From assembly GCF_001613005.1 (NCBI RefSeq), contig NZ_BDBN01000002.1, positions 174,125 through 238,124 of the forward strand: a DNA stretch of 64,000 bases. Reading direction: 5' to 3'. Shown piece by piece: positions 24,699-32,523 of the stretch. Under the pieces are notes generated by a model. The model saw only the letters and a program-made list of their open reading frames with translations, did not search any database and had not been told where the DNA came from. A program made the translations under genes and the position numbers. Source of the DNA: Nocardia nova NBRC 15556 (lineage in GTDB: Bacteria > Actinomycetota > Actinomycetes > Mycobacteriales > Mycobacteriaceae). Numbering within the stretch: the stretch's first letter is position 1; the number at the start of each line of letters is the position of its first letter.

Positions 24699-25742
24699 TC
24701 AGAAGCCGAAGGCGGAGTCGTCCTCCGTGCCGTCGAGTACCGCATTTCCCACGGCTTCGGTGAGCAGCCGATGCCCGCCGAGCAACGCGTCGAGCGCGGC
24801 CGCCCTGGTCACGTACCGGTGCAGATCACCCTCCCGCGTCAGGCCCAGGGCGCCGAATACCTGAACGGCGTTGCGCATGAGTTCGGCCTGAGCACGGCCG
24901 GCTCGCACCTTGGCGATCTTCGCCGCCCACGCGCCGCCGCCGGGTGCCGCGGCCGCGTTCCACGCGGCGTCCAGGACCGAGCGTGCGCCGGCTATCGCGA
25001 CGGCTGCCTCGGCGAGCCGGTGGCGCACCGCCTGGAACGAACCGATCGGGCGGTTGAATTGGACGCGCGTCGTGGTGTGCGCGGTGACCAGATCCATGGT
25101 CGCATCACAGATTCCGAGTATCTCGGCCGAGAGTGCTCGACGCCCGGCGGCGACGGCCCGTTCCCAGCTCCGGCCGGCCGGGGTGGGAACCAGATCCCCC
25201 AGCGCGAGCCCGCCGATCGCCGTCCATCCGGCGGCCGGGTCGAAACCACCCAGCGGGGCAGCCGAGGCGCGGATATCGGCCACCGGCACGATGAACAGCG
25301 CTGGCGCCCCCTGCGCCCCGGCCACCGGGATAACAACCTCGTCGACGTCGTCCAGGGGTCCCAGCACGATTCCGTCGATCCGTTCGTGGTCCCGCGGCAG
25401 ATCGATGGTTCCGGACGAATAGACGACGGCGCGGCGCAGATCGGCGTCGGGCAGTTCGGGCAGTTCGGCGAGCACGACGTCGTCGAGCGCACGGGAACCG
25501 GCCAGCGCGCGACCGTGCTCGGTGAACAGCAATCCGACCGCCGCGCGCGGATCCGCGGCGAGTACCTCTGCCCAGCCGAGCTCGGCGAGCAACGGCGCCA
25601 GGCTCGTTCGCCCATTCCGCGCCGCGAACAGCTCTCGCAGCGACTCGGCGATGACGGTCTGTGTCTCGGCATCCAAGCCCATATCTCTTCCCTCGGCCGT
25701 ATCTGTCGCTGAGCGCGTGGTCGTGCTCGACGCCGCGCTCAT
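24699..25742 (-). CDS. Acyl-CoA dehydrogenase, small-type subunit of a heteromeric pair
   Basis: This protein of about 347 residues has recognisable acyl-CoA dehydrogenase C-terminal features (TTTRVQFNRPIGSFQAVRHRLAEAAVAIAGAR and LMRNAVQVFGALGLTREGDLHRYVTRAAALDALLGG), but its N-terminal half is divergent and lacks SEPxxGSD. It overlaps the large-type gene upstream by four bases (ATGA at 25739-25742), so the two probably form an alpha2beta2 enzyme. An alternative start is ATG 25682, which has GAGGGAAGAG upstream; the 20 residues between the two starts are Ser/Thr-rich and look linker-like. Confidence 0.8.
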   Translation of the reverse strand: MSAASSTTTRSATDTAEGRDMGLDAETQTVIAESLRELFAARNGRTSLAPLLAELGWAEVLAADPRAAVGLLFTEHGRALAGSRALDDVVLAELPELPDADLRRAVVYSSGTIDLPRDHERIDGIVLGPLDDVDEVVIPVAGAQGAPALFIVPVADIRASAAPLGGFDPAAGWTAIGGLALGDLVPTPAGRSWERAVAAGRRALSAEILGICDATMDLVTAHTTTRVQFNRPIGSFQAVRHRLAEAAVAIAGARSVLDAAWNAAAAPGGGAWAAKIAKVRAGRAQAELMRNAVQVFGALGLTREGDLHRYVTRAAALDALLGGHRLLTEAVGNAVLDGTEDDSAFGF

Positions 25743-26938
25743 GCGCCACGCTCCTTGGGCAGGCCGAGGACCCGATCGGCGATGATCCCGCGTTGAACCT
25801 CCGCGGAACCGCCCATGATCGTCGAGGCCCGGCTGTACCACCACTCGGCCCGCCACTGCTGTGCGGCAGGGTCGTCCCCGAAGAGGAATTCACCCGGCAG
25901 CACATCCCGGGCGAGGTCGTGCAGTCCGGTCTCCACCGTTGCCAGCAGGATTTTGTCGATACTCGCCTCGGGCCCCACCGTCCGGCCCGCGGCGAGCCGG
26001 CGCACCGTATCGGCACTGCGTGCCTTCAAAGTGGCTATGTCCGAATAACATTCGCCGAATCGGCGGATAGCGCCGTCGGGCAGCCGTCGCCCGATCAGCG
26101 CCGCGCGCAGTTCGCGCAGCCGGCGCGAGGCCACCGTGGCGCTGAGCCAGGCGTACATGGCCCGCTCGAACTGCAGCAGATACATCGCCACCGCCCAGCC
26201 CTCCCCCTCCTGGCCGAGCAGGCGCGACGCGGGAACCACGGCATCGTCGAAGAACACCTCGGCAAGCTCGTTGTGACCACTGGCCAGCGCGATGGGCCGG
26301 ATGGTAACGCCCGGGGTGTCGGTATCGACCATGATCATGCTGAGTCCGCGGTGCCTGCTCTCCAGCGTGCCGGTACGGACCAGGCAGATCAGCCGGCGCG
26401 CGGTGGCGCCGTGACTGGTCCAGATCTTCTGGCCGGACAACACGTAAGTCTCGCCCGCACGCCGGGCGCGGCAGCGCAGCCCAGCCAGGTCGCTACCCGC
26501 CTCCGGCTCGGAAAAGCCCTGGCCCCACCACTCCTCGCCGGCCAGATAAGACGGCATGAACTGCACCGCCAAGTCCGGAGCGAACCGCAACACCGCCGGG
26601 CCGAGCGTCTCGAGCAACTTGTTCTGCTCGGGCACCGCCAGCCCCGCGGCGCTCAGCTCGTCATACATCACCGCGCGATGTCGCTCGTCTCCGCCCAACC
26701 CGCCGGCCGACACGGGCCATCCATAGCGATTCCATCCGCCCTCGCTGAGCAACTTCGACAGCGCGGCGTTGTCGCGCATCCGGTCTTCGGTGGTCGGATA
26801 GTCGCCCCCGCGCCAGCGATCCAGTCCGGGCTCGGTGGCGATGAATTGCCGCAGGGCCCGGCGATAGGCGGACGGGTCTCGGGCCCAGTCATCGCGCGCC
26901 TCGAGGTAGGAGACCTCCATCCCGGCCGACTCGGTCAT
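25739..26938 (-). CDS. Acyl-CoA dehydrogenase, large-type subunit of a heteromeric pair
   Basis: This protein of about 399 residues (ATG 26938) shows GWPVSAGGLGGDERHRAVMYDELSAAGLAVPEQ, the beta-domain motif GFSEPEAGSDLAGLRCRARR, a helix-G Glu in LLQFERAMYAWLS and the C-terminal STIMGGSAEVQRGIIADRVLGLP. It would form the FAD- and substrate-binding subunit together with the overlapping small-type protein. Extension to 27073 is open but low-complexity and has no family similarity. It is divergent from the VOC gene at 27321, with a long AT-rich region between them. Confidence 0.87.
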   Translation of the reverse strand: MTESAGMEVSYLEARDDWARDPSAYRRALRQFIATEPGLDRWRGGDYPTTEDRMRDNAALSKLLSEGGWNRYGWPVSAGGLGGDERHRAVMYDELSAAGLAVPEQNKLLETLGPAVLRFAPDLAVQFMPSYLAGEEWWGQGFSEPEAGSDLAGLRCRARRAGETYVLSGQKIWTSHGATARRLICLVRTGTLESRHRGLSMIMVDTDTPGVTIRPIALASGHNELAEVFFDDAVVPASRLLGQEGEGWAVAMYLLQFERAMYAWLSATVASRRLRELRAALIGRRLPDGAIRRFGECYSDIATLKARSADTVRRLAAGRTVGPEASIDKILLATVETGLHDLARDVLPGEFLFGDDPAAQQWRAEWWYSRASTIMGGSAEVQRGIIADRVLGLPKERGA

Positions 26939-27320
26939 CCGAATCCACCCACGATCGCCCGGCCGGGTGCGAACGGGTTCTGCATGACCCCTCCTGGTTC
27001 CAGCGGTGCCCGACGGCGGGGCCCCGCGATGCTGATGTGCCGGTCGGCTCCCTGTGGGCGGGAACGAGGCCACGGTCGAACTTCGACTGTCACTGTAACA
27101 GACTATTTGACTATTTCGTCAATAAAAGTCGTCGGAGTACTGAATAGCCCTTCTTACAGTAGTTTTCGGCGACCCTTCCCAGTGAAAGCTGTAGGATAGT
27201 GGCGCGTCGCCGCCTGATCAACGGACAATATTGACGCAATCGTCACAATTGGTTAGGTTGAGCCGATCCCGCGACCGCGATCTCCGTTGCGGCCCGATCT
27301 CCGAAGGGGAGAGTCCTGCC
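26939..27320. promoter_or_regulatory. Divergent intergenic region with a tandem direct repeat
   Basis: This 382-base gap separates the acyl-CoA dehydrogenase operon (minus) from the VOC gene (plus). The part near 27088-27140 is AT-rich and holds a perfect tandem repeat, GACTATTT at 27101-27108 and again at 27109-27116; TTGAC and GTCAA (27107-27111 and 27118-27122) form an inverted pair across it. No gene was recognised. Promoters for both directions are inferred. Confidence 0.4.
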
Positions 27321-28226
27321 GTGAATCCACCTCCCGAACACGCCCATGCTGTGATGCACTGCAACCTCAACACCGTTGATCAGGCGCGCGCCGAGGCCTA
27401 CTACACGACCTTGTTCGAGATCGCGCCCCGGATGCGTTCGACCGGAAAGGGGGTGGATGCCACATGCATGGGGATGCCGTCGAGGACCGACAGCGAGACG
27501 GTGTTTCTCTACGATCGACGCGGTCCGCGGGCGGCGCCCGCCCTCGAACTGGTCGAGTGGCAGACACCCGCGACCGTCGCACCCACCCCACCTCCGGGGG
27601 CGCCGGGCCTGACAGCTATCGGATACCGTGTGCCATCGCTGTCCCGGATTCGCGGGCACCTCGCCGAGTCCGGTCACGATCCGGTGGAGGTCGCCGGCGG
27701 CAGCATGGTCCGCGGAGCCCATAGGCCCGCGGTGCGACTGCGGGACCCCGACGGGGTTGTCGTCGAACTCGTCGAGATCGAACATGCACCCTCGGACCCA
27801 CAGTCGGCGCTCATCTCCCACGAACGGCTCAGTTGCGCTGATCTGTCCGCGAGCCTGCGGTGGTACTCGCGGATCGGGTTCGCCGCACGCGCCCGGGGTG
27901 AGGGCTGGATATCGCTGGTCCTGCCTCCGGACCCGACGTTCTCGCTGGAACTCGACCAGGCGCCGGCGGGGGGCGCGACACCGCAGCGGACCGCGAATAC
28001 GCAGGGCCTCTACCGGATAGCACTCGCGGTCGACGATGTCCGCGCCGCGTACGCGGCCCTGGCCGCGAGCGGTCACCCCGGCCTGCAGCAGCCGTCGTTC
28101 ATTCCGATGCCCGACGTTCCGACCGGCGGTTTCACCGTCCTGTTCCTGGCAGATCCCGACGGTGTGGTCGTCGAGCTCGTGGAACGGCCGCGCACCGAGG
28201 TGCGGCGGCCGGCCGAACCTCGCTGA
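27321..28226 (+). CDS. Two-domain VOC (glyoxalase/extradiol dioxygenase-fold) protein
   Basis: This protein of about 301 residues has two vicinal-oxygen-chelate modules. The first runs roughly 8-155 (HAVMHCNLNTVDQARAEAYYTTLFEI to PAVRLRDPDGVVVELVEIE) and the second 165-290 (ISHERLSCADLSASLRWYSRIGF to TVLFLADPDGVVVELVERP). Each ends in the DPDGVVVELVE strand that carries a metal-binding Glu. Such proteins are ring-cleavage dioxygenases, epimerases, glyoxalases or binding proteins; the metal ligands alone do not decide. I choose GTG 27321, with GGGGAGAG upstream; the extension to 27231 has no similarity. Confidence 0.75.
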   Translation: MNPPPEHAHAVMHCNLNTVDQARAEAYYTTLFEIAPRMRSTGKGVDATCMGMPSRTDSETVFLYDRRGPRAAPALELVEWQTPATVAPTPPPGAPGLTAIGYRVPSLSRIRGHLAESGHDPVEVAGGSMVRGAHRPAVRLRDPDGVVVELVEIEHAPSDPQSALISHERLSCADLSASLRWYSRIGFAARARGEGWISLVLPPDPTFSLELDQAPAGGATPQRTANTQGLYRIALAVDDVRAAYAALAASGHPGLQQPSFIPMPDVPTGGFTVLFLADPDGVVVELVERPRTEVRRPAEPR

Positions 28227-28304
28227 CCACTCGATCTCGACTCCGACGCCCATCGGCAGCGACAGCCGCGCCGTTCACGGGGCGCACCGATCGGAAGTGA
28301 TGGC

Positions 28305-28763
28305 TCAAAAGTAGTAGCGGGCAACAAGTTCCGCCACGCAGCCCGGCTTGTCACCGCCTTCGATCTCGACAGTGGTCCGGGTGACGAGCTGCACACCGTC
28401 CGCACCGACACGCTCGGCGCCGATCAGAGTACTGCGTGCCCGGACGCGGTCACCACCGCGAACCGCCGCCGGGAAGCGAACCTTGTTCAGCCCGTAGTTG
28501 ACCCCCATGCGTACACCTTCGATCCGGCGCAACTGGTTCAGGAAATACGGCACCAGCGAGACCGTGAGGAACCCATGAGCCAGGGTCGCCCCGAACGGGC
28601 CGGCGGCCGCGCGCTCCGGGTCCACATGAATCCACTGATGGTCCTCGGTGTCATCGGCGAAGCGGTCGATTCGCTCCTGCTCCATCGTGAACCACTCCGT
28701 GGGCCCCAATTCCCGGCCGACCGCGGCCTCGAGGTCCGCGATACCACGGTAGATCTCCATCAT
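28305..28763 (-). CDS. MaoC-like (R)-specific enoyl-CoA hydratase
   Basis: This protein of about 151 residues is a single hot-dog domain with the hydratase-2 motif RIDRFADDTEDHQWIHVDPERAAAGPFGATLAHGFLTVSLVP, in which Asp and His are catalytic. It hydrates 2-enoyl-CoA to (R)-3-hydroxyacyl-CoA. It could supply the hydration step missing from the nearby acyl-CoA dehydrogenase/Ltp operon. Start codons at 28763 and 28760 are adjacent; GGAAGG is upstream. It converges with the VOC gene. Confidence 0.9.
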   Translation of the reverse strand: MMEIYRGIADLEAAVGRELGPTEWFTMEQERIDRFADDTEDHQWIHVDPERAAAGPFGATLAHGFLTVSLVPYFLNQLRRIEGVRMGVNYGLNKVRFPAAVRGGDRVRARSTLIGAERVGADGVQLVTRTTVEIEGGDKPGCVAELVARYYF

Positions 28764-28837
28764 TCACCTTCCGACTGGATGCTCGGCGTCGAAACGCACT
28801 TCGGGATCCCCGAGCGTAGAACCGTCACCGCATTCAG

Positions 28838-28910
28838 TCATATCATTTAACTACTTGTCAAGACAGCGGACAGAGGGCAAAATATAGATATATGATTCTA
28901 CTAAATAAAC
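28838..28910. promoter_or_regulatory. AT-rich divergent promoter region
   Basis: This divergent region between the MaoC-like gene (minus) and the NAD-binding protein gene (plus) has two AT-rich blocks (28838-28858 and 28880-28912). The second contains TGATTCTACTA at 28893-28903, the exact complement of 2855-2865. The end of this match is about 29 bases before the ATG at 28932. A promoter or operator role is inferred. Confidence 0.4.
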
Positions 28911-28931
28911 GATTGCGACGAGAGGTGGCAG

Positions 28932-29612
28932 ATGCGGGTGCTGGTGATCGGCGCGACGGGTGACGTCGGACGGGGTGTCGTCGCGTCGTGCCTGAAACGC
29001 GGGTGGACGACCGTCGCGGCCGCGCGGACGGAGTCGACACTGGCCGACCTCGCCGGGAAGCACAACGATCCCCTGCTCTCCACGGTGCCCGGGAGCCTGC
29101 ACAGCGAAGCATCGGCCGCCGAACTCGCGGACGCGGCCGACCTCGCCTCCGCCTCCGCCGTCGTGGTCACCGTCAGCGGGCCGTGGCAGCCGACGCCCGT
29201 CGCCGAATGTGGCTGGAACACAGTCACCGAAGTATTCGACAAGCTCCTGCGTCCGCACGTGAATGCCGCGCGGGTGCTGTTGCCGCGGCTGTCGCCGGGA
29301 GCAACCTATCTCGCCATCGGCGGAGGCATGGCCGATGCCGTCTTCCCCGGGATGGCTCCGGTCTCGATGGTCCAGGCTGCCCAGCGCAACCTGGTGCGCG
29401 CCTGGTCCAAGGAGAACCGCGACTCCGGAGTGAAGATCCGTGAACTCCTGATCGCGGCCATGGTCAACGGCCGCAGCACCCGTGCGCAGGCCGAGCCGGA
29501 CTGGCTCACCGATGTCGAGATCGGTGAGCGGGTCGCGGAGCTGTTGACCGACCCGGATTCGAATCCCGGTCCGGTACTGACCTTCTCGGTGAAAGACCGC
29601 GCCGACGCCTGA
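28932..29612 (+). CDS. Atypical SDR / NAD(P)-binding protein
   Basis: This 226-residue Rossmann-fold protein has a clear nucleotide-binding start, MRVLVIGATGDVGRGVVASCLKRG, and an SDR-like order of strands (VVVTVSGPW, GATYLAIGGG). The usual YxxxK catalytic pair is absent; the corresponding stretch reads MAPVSMVQAAQRNLVRAWSKE. It may be an atypical reductase, an epimerase-like protein or a regulatory NAD(P)-binding protein. It is followed after 48 bases by a crotonase gene in the same direction, so the two are likely co-transcribed. Function uncertain. Confidence 0.72.
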   Translation: MRVLVIGATGDVGRGVVASCLKRGWTTVAAARTESTLADLAGKHNDPLLSTVPGSLHSEASAAELADAADLASASAVVVTVSGPWQPTPVAECGWNTVTEVFDKLLRPHVNAARVLLPRLSPGATYLAIGGGMADAVFPGMAPVSMVQAAQRNLVRAWSKENRDSGVKIRELLIAAMVNGRSTRAQAEPDWLTDVEIGERVAELLTDPDSNPGPVLTFSVKDRADA

Positions 29613-29660
29613 CACCCGGCACCCGCCGACCGCACACCCATCCGAACCCTGGGAGAACCT

Positions 29661-30446
29661 ATGAGATCGCCTTTCGAACCCGAACTTCTGATCGAGGCGC
29701 GCGGTGCCGTACGTATCGTGACCCTCAACCGGCCGGAGGCCCTGAACGCGGCGAACGAGCAGTTGCATGACGCCGTCGTCGGAGTCTGGCGCCACATCGC
29801 CGCCGATCCGGAGGCGCGCGCGGTGGTACTGACCGGGGCCGGGCGGGCGTTCAGCGCGGGTGGCGATTTCAACCATCTGCGCGCGGTGCGGCTGGACCGC
29901 GACAAGCGACGCTCGGAGATCGACGGGGCACGGGCCCTGGTGACCGAAATGGTCGACTTCCCGCTGCCGATCGTGGCTGCGGTCAACGGGCCGGCGGTCG
30001 GGCTCGGCTGCAATCTCGCCGTGCTCAGCGATGTCGTCCTGATCGCCGAAAGCGCCTACATGGCCGATCCGCACGTGGGTGTCGGACTCACCGCGGCCGA
30101 CGGCGGCGCGCCCACCTGGCCGCTGCTGATGGGTCTGTTGCGCGCCAAGGAGTACCTGTTCACCAGCGAGCGTATTCCCGCCCAGCAGGCCGTCGCGCTC
30201 GGTCTGGCCAACCGCGTGGTGCCCGACGCCGAACTGCTGGAGCAGTCGGTCGCCTTGGCCGCCAAGTTCGCCGCCCAGCCGCCACAAGCCATCCAGTCCA
30301 CCAAGCGCGTGCTGAACCTGCACGTCAAACGCGCTATCACCGGAATACTCGAGTACGCACTCGCGGAGGAATTCCAGTCCTTCGACACCCCCGAGCATCA
30401 GGCGATCGTCGACAAATTCTTGAGCAAGACCGATTCCAAAGCCTGA
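29661..30446 (+). CDS. Crotonase-fold protein lacking both hydratase glutamates
   Basis: This 261-residue protein has the crotonase framework: VTLNRPEALNAANEQ, the oxyanion-hole region GRAFSAGGDF (61-70) and VGLGCNLAVLSD. The first catalytic Glu position is Asn118 and the second is His138 (MADPHVGVGLTAADGG), so neither hydratase Glu is kept. It therefore probably catalyses another crotonase reaction (isomerisation, decarboxylation, C-C cleavage or hydrolysis). A GGGAG-type ribosome binding site precedes the ATG. A 17-bp hairpin follows its stop. Confidence 0.84.
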   Translation: MRSPFEPELLIEARGAVRIVTLNRPEALNAANEQLHDAVVGVWRHIAADPEARAVVLTGAGRAFSAGGDFNHLRAVRLDRDKRRSEIDGARALVTEMVDFPLPIVAAVNGPAVGLGCNLAVLSDVVLIAESAYMADPHVGVGLTAADGGAPTWPLLMGLLRAKEYLFTSERIPAQQAVALGLANRVVPDAELLEQSVALAAKFAAQPPQAIQSTKRVLNLHVKRAITGILEYALAEEFQSFDTPEHQAIVDKFLSKTDSKA

Positions 30447-30469
30447 GCGGCCAGACCGCCCGGATGAGT

Positions 30470-30507
30470 AAGCGCGGGCACCGACCCTATGGTCGGTGCC
30501 CGCGCTT
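30470..30507. terminator. Strong hairpin between convergent genes
   Basis: A perfect 17-bp stem (30470-30486 and 30491-30507) with the loop CTAT lies between the crotonase gene (stop 30446) and the minus-strand acyl-CoA dehydrogenase gene (stop at 30532). It has few U residues but the stem is strong; a bidirectional terminator is the likely role. Confidence 0.8.
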
Positions 30508-30531
30508 GTCGTGCTCGAGGCCGGTGCTGCC

Positions 30532-31674
30532 TCAGAACCCCATCAAGCGCCCGATGAGATCCTTCATGATTTCGGTCGTTCCGCCGTAGAGGCGCTGCAC
30601 GCGGGAGTCGCGCCAGAGCCGGGCGATCTCGTATTCGTTGATGTAGCCGTAACCGCCGTGCAACTGCATGCAGCGATCCAGGATCTCCCATTGCACTTCG
30701 GAGGTCCACCACTTGAGTCCGGCGGCCTCTTCGGCTGTGAGTTCACCGGCGTTCGCCGCCAGCACGCACTGGTCCAGATACGTCTGCGCCACTTCGAGTT
30801 TGGTCTTCATCTCGGCCAAGAAGTGCCGGTTCACCTGGAACTTGCCGATCGCGGTCCCGAACGCCTTGCGATCGGTGGCGTACGCGAGGGTCAAGTCCAG
30901 GGCGCGCCGAGCCATCGGCACCGCGTAGGTGGCGATACCGAGCCGCTCATAGGGGAGGTTGGCGACCAGGTGGTAGAAGCCGCGGTTCTCCTCACCCACC
31001 AGGTTCTCGACCGGCACGCGCACATCATCGAAGAACAGTTCGGCGCTGTCGGTCGCGCGCTGGCCGATCTTGTCCAGCTTGCGGCCCCTGGTGAAGCCGG
31101 GCGTATCCGATTCCACGACGATCAGACTGATGCCCCGACGCCCGGCGGCCGGATCGGTCTTGGCGGCCACGAGCACCAGATCGGCCAGAATGCCGTTGCT
31201 GATGAACGTCTTCTGGCCGTTGATGACGTAGTGGTCACCCTCGCGGCGGGCGGTGGTCTTGATGCCGGCGAGATCGGAGCCCGCCGCCGGTTCGGACATT
31301 CCGATGGCCGTGATCGTCTCGCCCCGGACATATCCCGGCAGCCAGCGCTTCTTCTGCTCATCGGTGGTCAGCCCGATGAGGTAGGACGCCATGATGTCGT
31401 TCTGGATGCCCAGGCCGATCCCGACGGAGCCGGTCGCGAACATCTCCTCACTCACGATCTGATTGAAACGGAAGTCGCGCAGCCCGAGGCCGCCGAACTC
31501 CTCGGGGGCCTCCCAGCCGATCAGCCCGAGCTCGCCGGCCCGCTTCCAAGCCTGCCGGCTTACCTTCCCCGCGGTTTCCCACTCCTCCACATGCGGAGCG
31601 CACTCCGTGTCGAAGAACGCTTTCGCGGTTGCGCGGAACTGCTCGTGCTCCGGCTCGAAGATGCTACGGCGCAT
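30532..31674 (-). CDS. Acyl-CoA dehydrogenase (single-gene, complete)
   Basis: This 380-residue protein is a complete, canonical acyl-CoA dehydrogenase: GLIGWEAPEEFGGLGLRDFRFNQIVSEE, the beta-domain AIGMSEPAAGSDLAGIKTTARR, the WxSN-like KTFISNG loop, a helix-G Glu in NLPYERLGIATYAV and the C-terminal QLHGGYGYINEYEIARLWRDSRVQRLYGGTTEIMKDLIGR. The Glu position suggests the isovaleryl/long-chain type of active site. Unlike the three pairs in this window it is probably a homotetramer. It lies 120 bases after a MaoC gene in the same direction; an AT-rich island between them (31691-31725) may be its own promoter. Confidence 0.92.
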   Translation of the reverse strand: MRRSIFEPEHEQFRATAKAFFDTECAPHVEEWETAGKVSRQAWKRAGELGLIGWEAPEEFGGLGLRDFRFNQIVSEEMFATGSVGIGLGIQNDIMASYLIGLTTDEQKKRWLPGYVRGETITAIGMSEPAAGSDLAGIKTTARREGDHYVINGQKTFISNGILADLVLVAAKTDPAAGRRGISLIVVESDTPGFTRGRKLDKIGQRATDSAELFFDDVRVPVENLVGEENRGFYHLVANLPYERLGIATYAVPMARRALDLTLAYATDRKAFGTAIGKFQVNRHFLAEMKTKLEVAQTYLDQCVLAANAGELTAEEAAGLKWWTSEVQWEILDRCMQLHGGYGYINEYEIARLWRDSRVQRLYGGTTEIMKDLIGRLMGF

Positions 31675-31690
31675 CGCCTGTGACCTCCAC

Positions 31691-31726
31691 TTTGTAGGTA
31701 AATTAACTATATAATAGAACTATTCT
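31691..31726. promoter_or_regulatory. AT-rich promoter/operator island upstream of the acyl-CoA dehydrogenase
   Basis: It contains GGTAAATTAACTATATAAT at 31697-31715, related to the sites at 32311-32326 and 32480-32494. It also holds the 14-mer ATATAATAGAACTA at 31709-31722, identical to 1817-1830, and the inverted repeat AATAG-AA-CTATT (31713-31724). It is 20-50 bases upstream of the ATG at 31674. Confidence 0.5.
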
Positions 31727-31794
31727 TTCCAGGTGACGTCAATCGCCACACCTGGCCGCCACCGCGGCCGAAACCCCACGGTCGCTCCGCGTCG

Positions 31795-32280
31795 TCAGCG
31801 CCCGAGAACCAAGCGCACGGGCCGGTACTCCAGCACGACGACGCCGTCACGGTTGACCACCGAATTCTCGGTCGTCACCACACCTCTGCCGCCCGAACTC
31901 GTCGGCCGCGATTCCAGCACCTCGACCACGACAGAGATGGTGTCACCGACGAAAACCGGCCCCTTGATATCGAGATCCGAACGCATGAACGCCATGCCGG
32001 TACCGTGCAGCACCCCGGTTTGCAGGACCAGCCCCTCGGCATAGGCGAAGGTCAGAGCCGCGGGAACGACGCGCCCGGAGTAACCGGCCTCGACCGAACC
32101 TCGCTCATCCAGAAACAGCGGCTCACTGAGCCCGGCGAGGGTGACGAAAGCGATCAGGTCGGATTCGGTGATGGTCCTGCTCCCGGTTCGGAAGCGGTCC
32201 CCCGGCCGCATCTGTTCGAATGTCCGCCCATGCAGAACCGGAGCGATCGCCCACGGATCCAATTTCTCGCCGCTACTCAC
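31795..32280 (-). CDS. MaoC-like dehydratase/hydratase
   Basis: This protein of about 161 residues is a single hot-dog domain (RTFEQMRPGDRFRTGSRTITESDLIAFVTLAG to RVVPAALTFAYAEGLV and the FVGDTISVVVEVLESR strand) of the MaoC family. The usual D-x-N/Q-x-x-H catalytic set is weaker than in the gene at 28305, with LSEPLFLDE at that place, so hydratase activity is less sure. I prefer GTG 32280, because GGAAGG is then about eight bases upstream; GTG 32289 would sit directly on it. It may be co-transcribed with the acyl-CoA dehydrogenase gene downstream. Confidence 0.78.
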   Translation of the reverse strand: MSSGEKLDPWAIAPVLHGRTFEQMRPGDRFRTGSRTITESDLIAFVTLAGLSEPLFLDERGSVEAGYSGRVVPAALTFAYAEGLVLQTGVLHGTGMAFMRSDLDIKGPVFVGDTISVVVEVLESRPTSSGGRGVVTTENSVVNRDGVVVLEYRPVRLVLGR

Positions 32281-32523
32281 TCGACCCACCTTCCACTAAT
32301 GATCCATATAAGTTATATAATTTACCTCTATTCCCACGGGAACGGCGGGCGCCGCCTGGTGTGAGCCCGAGGGTTGCAGCCACCGCCATCGACGTGGATC
32401 CAGCGCGCACCCGTCACCGGGTATCGCAACCTGAACCGGCACATCCACTCGGAGATGCATGCAGATCCGCGCGCATACTGGTAAATTATCTAACGATTAT
32501 AGCTGATTAGGCAGGAGTGGGGC
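32281..32523. promoter_or_regulatory. Divergent promoter region with matched inverted sites
   Basis: GGTAAATTAT-A-TAAC (minus strand, 32326-32312) lies 46 bases from the MaoC start, and GGTAAATTAT-C-TAAC (plus strand, 32480-32494) lies 44 bases from the acyl-CoA dehydrogenase start. Fourteen of 15 bases match, in the same orientation and at the same distance from each gene. These are very likely twin promoters or operators for one regulator. The rest of the gap is GC-rich with nothing recognised. Confidence 0.6.
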
